Origin: CAVPEV01 sp963703555
GTDB lineage: Bacteria; Actinomycetota; Actinomycetes; Actinomycetales; Cellulomonadaceae
Length of the DNA: 39,080 bases
NCBI GenBank assembly: GCA_963703555.1
Contig: CAVPEV010000049.1
Location: 1 to 39,080, forward strand
Reading direction: 5' to 3'
The translations under genes and the position numbers were made by a program. The notes below the pieces were generated by a model that saw only the letters and a list, made by a program, of their open reading frames with translations, was not told where the DNA came from and searched no databases. Below, piece after piece: positions 31,480 to 39,080 of the stretch (positions are counted from its first letter, which is position 1; each line of letters starts with the position of its first letter).

Positions 31480-32891
31480 AGGTCCGGCATCATGCGGTGC
31501 AAGGTGGGGCGCCAGGTGGCCATCCGGTCCGGGAAGCAGCGTCCCAGGACGTCGACCATGGCGGCCACCGCGGTCGAAGCACCCGGCGAGGCGCCCAGCA
31601 GGCCGGCGATGCTGCCGTCGGCGGCGGTGACGACCTCGGTGCCGAACTCCAGACGACCGCCCAGGCGCCCGTCGGGCTTGATCACCTGGACCCGCTGGCC
31701 CGCGGTGATGAGCTCCCAGTCGCCCGAGCGCGCCGTGGGCACGAACTCCCGCAGTGCCTGCAGCCGGCGCCGCGGGGACGCCAGGACCTCGGTGAGGAGA
31801 TAGCGGAGCAGACCGAGGTTCTGCGCCCCGACGGCGAGCATGGGTGCGACGTTCCCCGGGCGGACCGAGCGCAGCAGGTCCAGCCACGACCCGCGCTGCA
31901 GGAACTTCATGCTCCATCCCGCGTACGGCCCGAACAGCACCGTCGGCTGGCCGTCGACCATCCGGGTGTCCAGGTGCGGCACGGACATCGGCGGCGAGCC
32001 GACCGCAGCCTTCCCGTAGACCTTGGCGCGGTGCCGCCCGACGATCCGAGGGTCGGTGGCCCGCAGGAACTGCCCTGAGATGGGGAACCCGCCGTAGCCG
32101 CGGATCTCCGGGATGTGGGAGCGCTGCAGCAGGTGGAGGGCTCCGCCGCCGGCCCCGACGAACACGAACCGGGCGCGCACGGTGCGGGTGCTGCGCGGCG
32201 AGCCCGGGTGCAGGTCACGGACACCGACCCGCCAGGTGTGTTGCGGACCGCGCCGCAGGGAGCGCACCTCCTCGCCGGTGCGCAGCCGGGCGCCGCGCCG
32301 GGCGGCGTCGTCGAGCAGCGCCCGGGTGAGCGCGCCGAAGTCGACGTCCGTGCCGGCCGGGGCGCGGGTGGCGGCGAAGGGCCCCCGCTCGGAGCGGCCG
32401 TCCATGATCAGCGGCGCCCACTGGCGGATCTGCTCCGGGTCGGTGGACAACTGCAGGTCGGCGAACCGCGGGTGCACGCGCAGCGCCTCGTACCGGCGGC
32501 GCAGGTAGTCCACGTCGGCCGCGCCGCGCACGAAGGTCATGTGCGGCGTGGCGGTGAGGAAGGAGTCCGAGGCGAGCCGACCCTGGTCGATGAGGTACGC
32601 CCACAGCTGGCGGGACAGGCCGAACTGCTCGTTGATCTGCACGGCCTTGGAGATGTCGATGCTGCCGTCGGGTCGCTCGGGCGTGTAGTTGAGCTCGCAC
32701 AGCGCGGCGTGGCCGGTGCCGGCGTTGTTCCACGCGTTGGAGCTCTCCCGGGCCACCTCGGGCAGGCGCTCGACGATCTCCAGGGACCAGTCGGGCTCGA
32801 GGGTGGTGAGCAGGGCGGCGAGGGTGGCGCTCATGATGCCGCCCCCCACGAGGACGGCGTCGACGGTGTCCTCGCGGCTGGGAGATCTCAC
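31452..32891 (-). CDS. mqo: Malate:quinone oxidoreductase
   Basis: This 479-residue membrane-associated FAD enzyme oxidises malate to oxaloacetate and passes electrons to the quinone pool. The N-terminal FAD site is DAVLVGGGIMSATLAALL, followed by ESSNAWNNAGTGHAALCELNYTP, DISKAVQINEQFGLSRQLWAYL and TPHMTFVRG, all diagnostic of Mqo. Later motifs are FVFVGAGGGALHLLQRS and GLLGASPGASTAV. The GTG at 32891 is the only good start. It lies 10 bases after thrE and is probably cotranscribed with it. Confidence 0.95.
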   Translation of the reverse strand: MRSPSREDTVDAVLVGGGIMSATLAALLTTLEPDWSLEIVERLPEVARESSNAWNNAGTGHAALCELNYTPERPDGSIDISKAVQINEQFGLSRQLWAYLIDQGRLASDSFLTATPHMTFVRGAADVDYLRRRYEALRVHPRFADLQLSTDPEQIRQWAPLIMDGRSERGPFAATRAPAGTDVDFGALTRALLDDAARRGARLRTGEEVRSLRRGPQHTWRVGVRDLHPGSPRSTRTVRARFVFVGAGGGALHLLQRSHIPEIRGYGGFPISGQFLRATDPRIVGRHRAKVYGKAAVGSPPMSVPHLDTRMVDGQPTVLFGPYAGWSMKFLQRGSWLDLLRSVRPGNVAPMLAVGAQNLGLLRYLLTEVLASPRRRLQALREFVPTARSGDWELITAGQRVQVIKPDGRLGGRLEFGTEVVTAADGSIAGLLGASPGASTAVAAMVDVLGRCFPDRMATWRPTLHRMMPDLAGAERTDR

Positions 32892-32901
32892 CCGGCAGAT
32901 C

Positions 32902-34287
32902 CTAGGCCCGCTCGGGTGTGCGGGCGCTGTCGCCTGCGCGCCGCCAGGTGGACCGCACGCGGGCGGCGTCGCGGGTCAGCCCGGTGCCGACGAGGATGCC
33001 GAGCGCGATGGAGAACACGGCGACGGCCGCGTCGAGGAGGGAGGCTGCGCCGGGTCCGCCGTCGGCGGCCTGGGTGAGCCCGACGAAGCCGAGCGCGCCC
33101 GGGACCAGCAGCCAGACGGCCGGGATCGTCGTCACCACCGAGGGCGGTGCGCTGCGGAACCGTGTCGACCAGCGGGACACCGGGATCGTGACGAGCGCGC
33201 CGAAGAACCCGGACAGGCGGGGGTCCAGGACGAGACCACCGAGCTGCTGTGCGGCGAACGCCACGGCGAGGACACCGGTGATCCACCAGAACGCGCCGGG
33301 TGGGGCCGAGGAGAACAGCAGGTATCCGACGGCGACGACGAGCACACCGAGCCAGGACGCCCAGGTGCCCAGCGTGCCCCGCTCGGTGCCGGCATGCAGG
33401 CCGCCGAGCAGGGACGCGCCGGCCAGCACGCCGAACGCGAGCAGCAGGAGCTGGGCGGTGCCGTAGACCATCCGGCTGGCGCCCGCCACGATCTGAGCAC
33501 TGGTGAGCTCGAGGGCGGCGATGGTCAGCGTCATGCCGGGCAGCAGGCTGAACAGGGCGGGGGCCAGGACCAGCACGGGCTGGTCACCCACCGCGTTGGC
33601 GAGGAACCCGCCGGCGACGAGCGTCACGACCAGGGCGGCGACGACCGGCAGCGCAGTCGCCAGGGTCGGTGTCCGCCGGGCGACGAGCACGAGGGCGCCG
33701 ACGATCGCGCCGAGCAGGGCGTAGGCCGGCAGGGCGGGCAGCGTCGGGTGCAGCACCAGGCCGAAGCCGAGACTCAGCACCGCATGGCCGAGCACCGTGA
33801 CCACGGGCCCGAACCGCGGCGCCGAGGCGTACACCTGGGCGACCTCGTCCTCGCACGTGGCCGGCGCGAGCTCGCCGCGTTCCGCGCGGGCCACGAGGGT
33901 GGCGACGGCTCCGGTCTGGTCCAGCCGCATGCTGCGCCCGGCGACCTCGTCCAGCTCGATGGGGTGGGGGGCCCCGGGCACCTGCACGATGACGACGGTC
34001 GGCAGGACGACGACCCGGATGGTGGCGGCCCCGTAGGCCCGTGCGACGCGGTCGAGCGTGGCCGCGACGTCGGTGACGGCCTGGCCCGTCTCGAGCATGG
34101 CGATGCCGAGGACGCGCAGCATGCGCACGATCTCGGGGTCGACGATCTGCATGGGCACGGCCGTCGGCGCCGGGTGCTGGGCCGCCGAGCGCAGGGCGCG
34201 GGCGAACGCGACCACCCGGCGGCCCGGAGCGACGAACCGGACCACCGGGTCGTCCGGTCTGCGTGCCACGCTCCACCTCCCGGTCAT
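32902..34287 (-). CDS. thrE: ThrE-family threonine/serine exporter
   Basis: This 461-residue membrane protein has a ~130-residue N-terminal cytoplasmic ThrE domain (LRVLGIAMLETGQAVTDVAATLDRVARAYG, then VVVLPTVVIVQVPG) and about ten membrane helices in two sets, with LLPGMTLTIAALELTSAQIVAGASRMVYG between. The length and two-domain form agree with Corynebacterium ThrE. The ATG at 34287 has GGGAGGTGG upstream. The gene precedes mqo. The substrate is inferred from the family. Confidence 0.9.
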   Translation of the reverse strand: MTGRWSVARRPDDPVVRFVAPGRRVVAFARALRSAAQHPAPTAVPMQIVDPEIVRMLRVLGIAMLETGQAVTDVAATLDRVARAYGAATIRVVVLPTVVIVQVPGAPHPIELDEVAGRSMRLDQTGAVATLVARAERGELAPATCEDEVAQVYASAPRFGPVVTVLGHAVLSLGFGLVLHPTLPALPAYALLGAIVGALVLVARRTPTLATALPVVAALVVTLVAGGFLANAVGDQPVLVLAPALFSLLPGMTLTIAALELTSAQIVAGASRMVYGTAQLLLLAFGVLAGASLLGGLHAGTERGTLGTWASWLGVLVVAVGYLLFSSAPPGAFWWITGVLAVAFAAQQLGGLVLDPRLSGFFGALVTIPVSRWSTRFRSAPPSVVTTIPAVWLLVPGALGFVGLTQAADGGPGAASLLDAAVAVFSIALGILVGTGLTRDAARVRSTWRRAGDSARTPERA

Positions 34288-34400
34288 GGGGCCCCGCCGC
34301 TCGGGTTCCCGGGCGTCGGCCGCGGACAGTGTCTCAGGGTGGTGACGTCGTGGGGTGGTCTCGGGGTGGTGGCGGCTCGGCGGACGACGATCATGGCGCC

Positions 34401-35474
34401 ATGGCGCCTATCCCCGACCAGTCCGCTGTCCCCGACCAGCTCGCTGTCCCCGACCAGCTCGCTGTCCCCGACCAGCTCGCTGTCCCCGACCAGCTCGCTG
34501 TCCCCGACCAGTCCGCTGTCCTCCACCAGTCCGGATCGAGACCGCCGACGGGGGGTCGGCCGGCTGCTGCAGCCGGGTCCGGGCCTGCCGCGCCCGCCCG
34601 GGGCGCCAGCCCGAGGCGGGCTGTCGTCGGCGTGCCTGCCGGTGCGCCTGCGCCGGCGCGGTCCGCCCTGGTCACCGGCGCGGGGCGGGGCATCGGCCGC
34701 GCCCTCGCGATCGGCCTGGCCGCTGCCGGCTGGTCCGTCGGCCTCGTCGGCCGGACGCGGGCACACCTGGATGCGACCGCCGCCGAGTGCACGCAGGCTG
34801 CGGCGCTGGCCGGGGCGGGCGGCAAGGTCGTCGCGGTCGACGCCGACGTGACGAACGCCGTCGACGTGGACCGGGCCGTGCGGACGGTCGAGCACGCCTT
34901 ACCCGGTGGCATCGGCACCTTGGTCAACAACGCCGGGGTGGTCGAGCACGCCGAGCTGGACTTCGCTGCCGACGACGTGGAGGACGTCTGGCGCGTGGTG
35001 GTGACCAACGTCCGCGGCCCGCTGCTCGTCACCCACGCCGTGCTGCCCGCCATGCTGGCCCGGCGGTCCGGCTGCGTGGTCAACCTCAACTCCGGGTCTG
35101 GCTACGGGCCGTCGCGCACCTACACGGGCTACGGCATCAGCAAGGGGGCCCTGGGCCGGCTCACCCGGCTGCTCGACGCGCAGTACGCCACCCGCGGCCT
35201 GCGGGCGTTCGACCTCGCTCCGGGCGTGGTGGTCACGGACATGACCCGGTCGATGCCGGTGCACGACGGCCGGACGGAGTGGACCCCGGTGGAGGCCAGC
35301 GTCGAACTGCTGGTGGCGATGGCGTCCGGTCGGCTCGACGCGGTCGCCGGACGGTTCGTGCGCGCCGGCGTCGACACGCCGGCGTCGTTGCTCGCCGTCT
35401 CGGACCGCATCCGGGCTGCCGACGCCCGCGTGCTGTCGCTGATCCCGTACGGCCCGGACGACCCGCTGGGTTGA
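34401..35474 (+). CDS. Short-chain dehydrogenase/reductase with N-terminal repeat tail
   Basis: The enzyme core (from about residue 87) is a classical SDR: SALVTGAGRGIGRALA (NAD(P) binding), DADVTNAVDVD, TLVNNAGVVEHAE, and catalytic Ser/Tyr/Lys in SGSGYGPSRTYTGYGISKGAL. Its substrate is not evident. The ATG at 34401 would add a tail of six VPDQLA-type hexapeptides and a Pro/Ala linker, about 85 residues. A GTG near 34631 (VPAGAPAPARSALVTG) would give a normal-length SDR, so the tail may not be translated. No neighbour suggests a pathway. Confidence 0.83.
   Translation: MAPIPDQSAVPDQLAVPDQLAVPDQLAVPDQLAVPDQSAVLHQSGSRPPTGGRPAAAAGSGPAAPARGASPRRAVVGVPAGAPAPARSALVTGAGRGIGRALAIGLAAAGWSVGLVGRTRAHLDATAAECTQAAALAGAGGKVVAVDADVTNAVDVDRAVRTVEHALPGGIGTLVNNAGVVEHAELDFAADDVEDVWRVVVTNVRGPLLVTHAVLPAMLARRSGCVVNLNSGSGYGPSRTYTGYGISKGALGRLTRLLDAQYATRGLRAFDLAPGVVVTDMTRSMPVHDGRTEWTPVEASVELLVAMASGRLDAVAGRFVRAGVDTPASLLAVSDRIRAADARVLSLIPYGPDDPLG
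34412..34536. repeat. 18-bp tandem repeats at the SDR 5' end
   Basis: CCCCGACCAGCTCGCTGT or its TCC variant is repeated six times (34412, 34430, 34448, 34466, 34484, 34502), with a degenerate seventh at 34520. It reads VPDQLA on the plus strand and GDSELV on the minus strand, staying in frame in both. Confidence 0.96.
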
Positions 35475-35537
35475 CGGGGCGGCCTGCCGGGCTGGACGGG
35501 GCCGACCCGCTGGGTTGACGGGGCGGCCTGCCGGGCT
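35460..35537. repeat. Tandem duplication over the SDR stop codon
   Basis: The 34 bases from GACCCGCTGGGTTGACGGGG onward at 35460-35493 recur exactly at 35504-35537, a period of 44. The first copy includes the SDR stop codon, so the gene's last codons are duplicated just downstream. Confidence 0.9.
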
Positions 35538-35549
35538 CGGAGGCGACTC

Positions 35550-35996
35550 TCAGAGCCGTGCGGAACCGAGGCCGGCCGGCACGTTCGCTGCGTGCCCGAG
35601 GTCACGGAGCGCTGCGCGCAGCCGCTCGGCGGCAGCGTCGAGGACCTCGGCGGGCAGGCCGGGGCGGGCATTGGCGAACGCGAGGCTCGACTCGTCCCAG
35701 GCCGGGAGCACGTGCACGTGCAGGTGGTCGACCTCGAAACCCGCCACGAGGACTGCTGCCCGGGGAGCGTGCCAGGCGCTCTGCTGCGCCTGTCCGACGA
35801 TCTTCGTCACATGGGCGAGGTGGGAGAGCAGATCGTCAGGCGCGTCGGTGAGCTGGGCGTACTCGGCGCGCGGTACGACGAGCGTGTGCCCGTCGGTGAT
35901 GGGCGCGATCGTGGTGAACGCGACGCAGACGTCGTCCGCCCAGACGAAGCGGCCCGGCAGCTCGCCCGCGATGATCCGGCTGAACAGGGTGGCCAT
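35550..35996 (-). CDS. HIT-family (histidine triad) protein
   Basis: This 148-residue small nucleotide hydrolase or transferase begins MATLFSRIIAGELPGRFVW. It has DGHTLVVPRAEYAQL and the histidine triad VDHLHVHVLP, in which the middle His is the nucleophile. Family members hydrolyse AMP-linked substrates, and the actual substrate is unknown. The ATG at 35996 is preferred to upstream TTG/GTG codons because MATLFSRI is the family start. It is encoded on the minus strand downstream of the NYN gene. Confidence 0.93.
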   Translation of the reverse strand: MATLFSRIIAGELPGRFVWADDVCVAFTTIAPITDGHTLVVPRAEYAQLTDAPDDLLSHLAHVTKIVGQAQQSAWHAPRAAVLVAGFEVDHLHVHVLPAWDESSLAFANARPGLPAEVLDAAAERLRAALRDLGHAANVPAGLGSARL

Positions 35997-36052
35997 GGCC
36001 ACCAACCTAGCGACGGGGCGCCCGCGGCGCCGCCGTGGTGGTCAGGCGCGGT

Positions 36053-36124
36053 GGTGCGGCACGGCTGCCGTCCCGGGACACGCGGGGTCCCCTGGGACGC
36101 GCGGTGGGTGCGGCACGGCTGCCG
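36053..36124. repeat. 18-bp direct repeat between HIT and NYN genes
   Basis: GGTGCGGCACGGCTGCCG occurs at 36053-36070 and 36107-36124. The 172-base intergenic stretch also repeats shorter GGGAC/ACGCG motifs. No promoter is obvious within it. Confidence 0.8.
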
Positions 36125-36167
36125 CCCAGGACGCGGCGGTCCGTCCGGGACGCCGGACGAGCCGGCC

Positions 36168-36746
36168 CTACAGGTAGTCCAGCGGGTCGAACTCGTCCAG
36201 CGGGATGATGCGGATCCGCGGCAGCCGGACGTTGAACGCCTGGACGTCATGCTCGAGGTCGAACGTCTGCAGCCCGCGCTCGGTCAGGTGGGCCAGCGCC
36301 CCGGAGGTGAACTCGCGGAACGCCAGCAGCCCGACCCGGTGGTCATCGTCGAGCAGGGCGTCGAGCGAGGCGGCGAAGTCCCCGTCGTGACTGGCCAGCA
36401 GGACGTCGCCCGGACGGTCGAGGAGTGCCGCCAGTGTGCGCTGGATGCCGATGTCGACGACCTTGCCCTCGCCGGACAGCGGGATCGGCTGGAACCCGAT
36501 CGCGACGAGGGCCTGGACGAACGACATCGGCAGCGATCCGCTGGACGCGTTGAGGAAGAACAAGCCGCGGACCGGCTCGTCCCAGGTGCGGGTCGCGAAG
36601 TCGAGCACGCGCTCCCACCGAGGGCGCTGGTCGGGGGAGGGGCGTCCGTTGAGGATCGAGGAGCCGAGCGTGGCGTCGATGTTCTCCCCGTCGACCAGGA
36701 GATAGGTCATGCGCTGTGCGGCCGCCGCGGGCTCCGTGCTCTCCAC
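36168..36746 (-). CDS. NYN-domain (LabA-like) protein
   Basis: This 192-residue putative PIN-fold RNase has YLLVDGENIDATLG at the start, carrying the conserved acidic residues (Asp and Glu of DGEN). GEGKVVDIGIQRTLAALL and DVLLASHDGDFAASLDALL add further metal-binding aspartates, as in NYN domains. The start is GTG at 36746, which lies seven bases after a TAGGCT -10-like hexamer and could be leaderless. The ATG at 36710 (MTYLLVDG) is the alternative, and neither has a ribosome site. Confidence 0.85.
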   Translation of the reverse strand: MESTEPAAAAQRMTYLLVDGENIDATLGSSILNGRPSPDQRPRWERVLDFATRTWDEPVRGLFFLNASSGSLPMSFVQALVAIGFQPIPLSGEGKVVDIGIQRTLAALLDRPGDVLLASHDGDFAASLDALLDDDHRVGLLAFREFTSGALAHLTERGLQTFDLEHDVQAFNVRLPRIRIIPLDEFDPLDYL

Positions 36747-36955
36747 GCGGTTCAGCCTAGGGCCGCTTCGGCCAGCGCGAACCCGACGACCACCGTCGCC
36801 GCGGCAGGCAGCCACCCCGGCGTGCGGAACCGCTGTGCAGTCACGGCACGGCGGCCGGCTGCCGGCGCCGGCGGTCCGACTCGGAGAGAGGATCTGGGCC
36901 TGAGGAACCGAGTGGGCGTCCGGTGCCCGTGGCGCGGCGGTGCGATGATCGGGGT

Positions 36956-38224
36956 GTGGCCCCTGTCTCGTCGTCGCCCGTCCGCCCCGCGTCCGCACCG
37001 TCGGCGATCGCACCGTACGACGCCGTCCTGGTCTACTCCTTCGGCGGGCCGGAGGGCCCCGACGACGTCCTGCCCTTTCTGCGGAACGTGACGGGCGGGA
37101 CCAACGTCCCCGAGGAGCGGCTCGCGGAGGTGGCGCACCACTACGAGCTGTTCGGCGGGCGCAGCCCGATCAACGACCACGGCCGCGCGCTCGTGGCCGC
37201 GCTGCGCACCGAGCTGGCACGCCGCGGAGCCGACGTCCCGGTCACTGTGGGCAACCGCAACTGGCGGCCGTATACCACCGAGGCGCTGCGCGCTCTGCGC
37301 CAGACGGGTGCTCGGCGGGTGCTCGCCGTGGTGACCAGCGCGTATGCCTCCTACTCCGGCTGCCGGCAGTACCGCGAGGACCTGGCTCGGGCGCTCGTGA
37401 GCCTGGGCGCGAGCACGCCGACCGGCGACGACGGCAGCGCCGGGCTGGTGGTGGACAAGCTGCGCGCCTACTTCAACGATCCGGGGTTCGTGCAGGCCAA
37501 CGCCGACGCCGTGGCCGAGGCGTACGAGCAGCTGGCGGCGCGGGTCGGCACGGTGGCGGCGTCGCCGGCGGGTCTCGCGCCGCTGGTCTTCGTCACGCAC
37601 TCGATCCCGCAGACCATGGAGGAGGCCTCCGGCGCCCGCCGGCCCTCCTACCGGACGCAGCACCTCGACGTCGCCGGCCTGGTCGCCGAGGAGGTCGGGC
37701 GTCGGCTCGGCGCAACCGTCGAGTGGACGTTGGCCTACTGCTCCCGGTCCGGGCCGCCCAACCAGCCGTGGCTGGAGCCGGACGTCAACGACGCCCTGCG
37801 GGAGCTGCACGACAGCGGTGCACGCAGCGTGGTGCTGGCTCCGATCGGATTCGTCGCGGACCACATGGAGGTCGTGTACGACCTCGACACCGAGGCGCTG
37901 GCGACGGCGGCCGAGCTGGGCTTGACGGCGGTCCGGGCGGGCACGGCCTCGAGGCGCGAGCCGTTCGTCAGCGGGCTGGCCGATCTCATCCTCGAGCGCG
38001 CGGCGGTCGAGCGGGGAGAAGGACCGTCGCGCGCCACGGTCGGTGCGCTGGGGCCCTGGCCGGACGTGTGCCTGCCAGGATGCTGCCGGTCGCGGCCCGG
38101 GGTCGACAGCGGCGTCCCGGCGGCCTGCGGGTGGGACGTGGCCGAGCCACCCCCGACGACCAGGACGGCGACGGCAGGGGTGACGGGGACGGCAGGGCTG
38201 ACCGGTACGGGGACGAACGAGTGA
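36956..38224 (+). CDS. cpfC: Coproporphyrin ferrochelatase
   Basis: This 422-residue enzyme inserts iron into coproporphyrin III in the monoderm haem route. It has AVLVYSFGGPEGPDDVLPFLRNVT, HYELFGGRSPINDHGRAL, the catalytic His in LVFVTHSIPQTM, and LAPIGFVADHMEVVYDLD. The C-terminal CLPGCC...C cluster, with an additional cysteine in the body, matches the [2Fe-2S] ligands of actinobacterial ferrochelatases. The last ~40 residues are Thr/Gly-rich. The start is GTG at 36956, with the ORF open upstream. The stop overlaps a GTG (38221) just before the hemQ gene, so the two are coupled. Confidence 0.94.
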   Translation: MAPVSSSPVRPASAPSAIAPYDAVLVYSFGGPEGPDDVLPFLRNVTGGTNVPEERLAEVAHHYELFGGRSPINDHGRALVAALRTELARRGADVPVTVGNRNWRPYTTEALRALRQTGARRVLAVVTSAYASYSGCRQYREDLARALVSLGASTPTGDDGSAGLVVDKLRAYFNDPGFVQANADAVAEAYEQLAARVGTVAASPAGLAPLVFVTHSIPQTMEEASGARRPSYRTQHLDVAGLVAEEVGRRLGATVEWTLAYCSRSGPPNQPWLEPDVNDALRELHDSGARSVVLAPIGFVADHMEVVYDLDTEALATAAELGLTAVRAGTASRREPFVSGLADLILERAAVERGEGPSRATVGALGPWPDVCLPGCCRSRPGVDSGVPAACGWDVAEPPPTTRTATAGVTGTAGLTGTGTNE

Positions 38225-38238
38225 CACAGGAGAGCGCG

Positions 38239-39000
38239 ATGGACGACACCTCGCAGGCCGGGTCGACAGGGCACGACCCCTCGCTCGCCGAGCGGATCAA
38301 CGCCGGCCTGCGGTACGCGATGGTTGCGGTATTCGCCACCGGCCACCCGCTGCCCGCGTCCGACGTCGAGCGCCGCGCGCTGGCCATCGATGCCGAGGAA
38401 GCCGTGCTCGACGGCCATCCGGCGGACCCTGCCGGGACCGAGCCCGGGCTCGTCGTGCGTGGCTGGTACGACGTGGCCGGGCTGCGCGCCGACGCCGACC
38501 TCATGGTCTGGTGGCACGGCGACAGTGTCGAGTCGGTGCAGGCGGCATACCACCGGCTGCGCGCCAGCGCACTGGGCGTGTACCTGGAGCCCGTCTGGTC
38601 GATGGTCGCGATGCACCGGCCGGCCGAGTTCAACCGCGCTCACGTCCCGGCGTTCCTCGCCGGGGAGCCGCCGCGCGAGTATCTGTGCGTCTACCCGTTC
38701 GTCCGCTCCTACGACTGGTACGTCCTGCCGGAGGCGGAGCGCAGCCGGATGCTGCGGGAGCACGGCATGGCAGCCCGCGGCTACGCGGACGTGCGTGCGA
38801 ACACCCTGTCCGCGTTCGCGCTCGGCGACTACGAGTGGCTGCTGGCATTCGAGGCGAACGAGCTGCACCGCATCGTCGACCTCATGCGGGACCTGCGCGC
38901 GACCGAGGCACGTCGGCACGTGCGGGTTGAGGTGCCGTTCTTCACCGGGCCCCGCGTCCCGCTCGGCGAGTGGGCGAACCGGCAGCCGCTGGAGCCCTGA
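38239..39000 (+). CDS. chdC: Coproheme decarboxylase (HemQ/ChdC)
   Basis: This 253-residue chlorite-dismutase-family enzyme finishes haem b synthesis by decarboxylating coproheme. Tyr152 (in VYPFVRSYDW), His135 (RAHVPAF) and His175 (REHGMAARGY) are spaced 17 and 23 residues apart. That matches the distal His, catalytic Tyr and proximal His reported for the actinobacterial enzyme of Corynebacterium diphtheriae (118, 135, 158). The ATG at 38239 has GGAG at good spacing; the GTG at 38221, overlapping the cpfC stop, would add six residues. The bases after 39000 hold no readable gene. Confidence 0.94.
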   Translation: MDDTSQAGSTGHDPSLAERINAGLRYAMVAVFATGHPLPASDVERRALAIDAEEAVLDGHPADPAGTEPGLVVRGWYDVAGLRADADLMVWWHGDSVESVQAAYHRLRASALGVYLEPVWSMVAMHRPAEFNRAHVPAFLAGEPPREYLCVYPFVRSYDWYVLPEAERSRMLREHGMAARGYADVRANTLSAFALGDYEWLLAFEANELHRIVDLMRDLRATEARRHVRVEVPFFTGPRVPLGEWANRQPLEP

Positions 39001-39080
39001 GCCTGGCCCACCGCCACGGGTGCCCCGGCACGGCACGGATGTCCTGGCCCAGCCAGCAGTACGTCGTCGAAGCGGCCACA

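Noticed and set aside
39001..39080. Start of a further gene at the right edge
   Set aside because: Only 80 bases remain and no ribosome site with a credible reading frame is visible.

Overview
The window is very GC-rich chromosomal DNA from an actinobacterium. GTG starts are frequent, stop/start overlaps of the ATGA and GTGA type are common, leaderless-looking promoters occur, haem is made by the coproporphyrin route (ferrochelatase with C-terminal cysteines plus an actinobacterial HemQ/ChdC), and there are a PEP carboxylase and a malate:quinone oxidoreductase. A plant-polysaccharide arabinoside locus would fit Micrococcales such as Cellulomonadaceae, but that placement is inference.

Layout. 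(1) 1-5.7 kb is a pile of insertion sequences: an IS3-family element whose orfA is split by an IS66-family element, whose transposase is in turn split by a second IS3-family element, followed by an intact IS110-family recombinase with a 371-base upstream region that may hold its bridge RNA. Removing each inner element restores the outer reading frame exactly. (2) 5.8-13.3 kb is a complete arabinoside uptake locus: a LacI regulator divergent from a lipoprotein binding protein, two ABC permeases, a GH1-like and a GH51 glycosidase, with a 16-bp palindromic operator at the promoter and a strong hairpin after the binding-protein gene. (3) 13.3-16.9 kb is debris: a truncated exported ORF, a piece of a TM0106-type RecB-like nuclease, a decayed IS1595 element and gene fragments. 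(4) 16.9-20.4 kb carries a DUF427 protein, a soluble methyl-accepting protein with a CZB domain, and a radical-SAM sulfatase maturase. (5) 20.5-22.0 kb holds an IS30 transposase remnant in which 16-bp tandem repeats occupy the place of the central catalytic part, and a wrecked type I sulfatase. (6) 22.0-25.3 kb has a DUF1345 membrane protein and an arsenic locus (an ArsR-arsenate reductase fusion and a second arsenate reductase) behind an apparently leaderless promoter. (7) 25.3-39.1 kb is mostly ordinary chromosome: a ddaH-like/rocD/lrp arginine-catabolism operon, flavodoxin, ppc, thrE-mqo, an SDR enzyme, HIT and NYN proteins, and the cpfC-chdC haem pair.

A theme running through the window is short tandem repeats whose unit is a multiple of three, placed in frame in terminal regions of coding sequences (9 bp in the ArsR fusion, 15 bp in ArsC, 18 bp in the SDR gene and in the IS30 remnant), together with the frame-rotating 16-bp array. 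I found no CRISPR array, rRNA or tRNA. I see no convincing wholly new defence or catalytic system. The most rewarding items are the nested insertion elements, the IS110 upstream RNA candidate, the repeat-bearing IS30 remnant, the maturase whose neighbouring sulfatase has died, and the leaderless promoter/operator of the ArsR-ArsC fusion.
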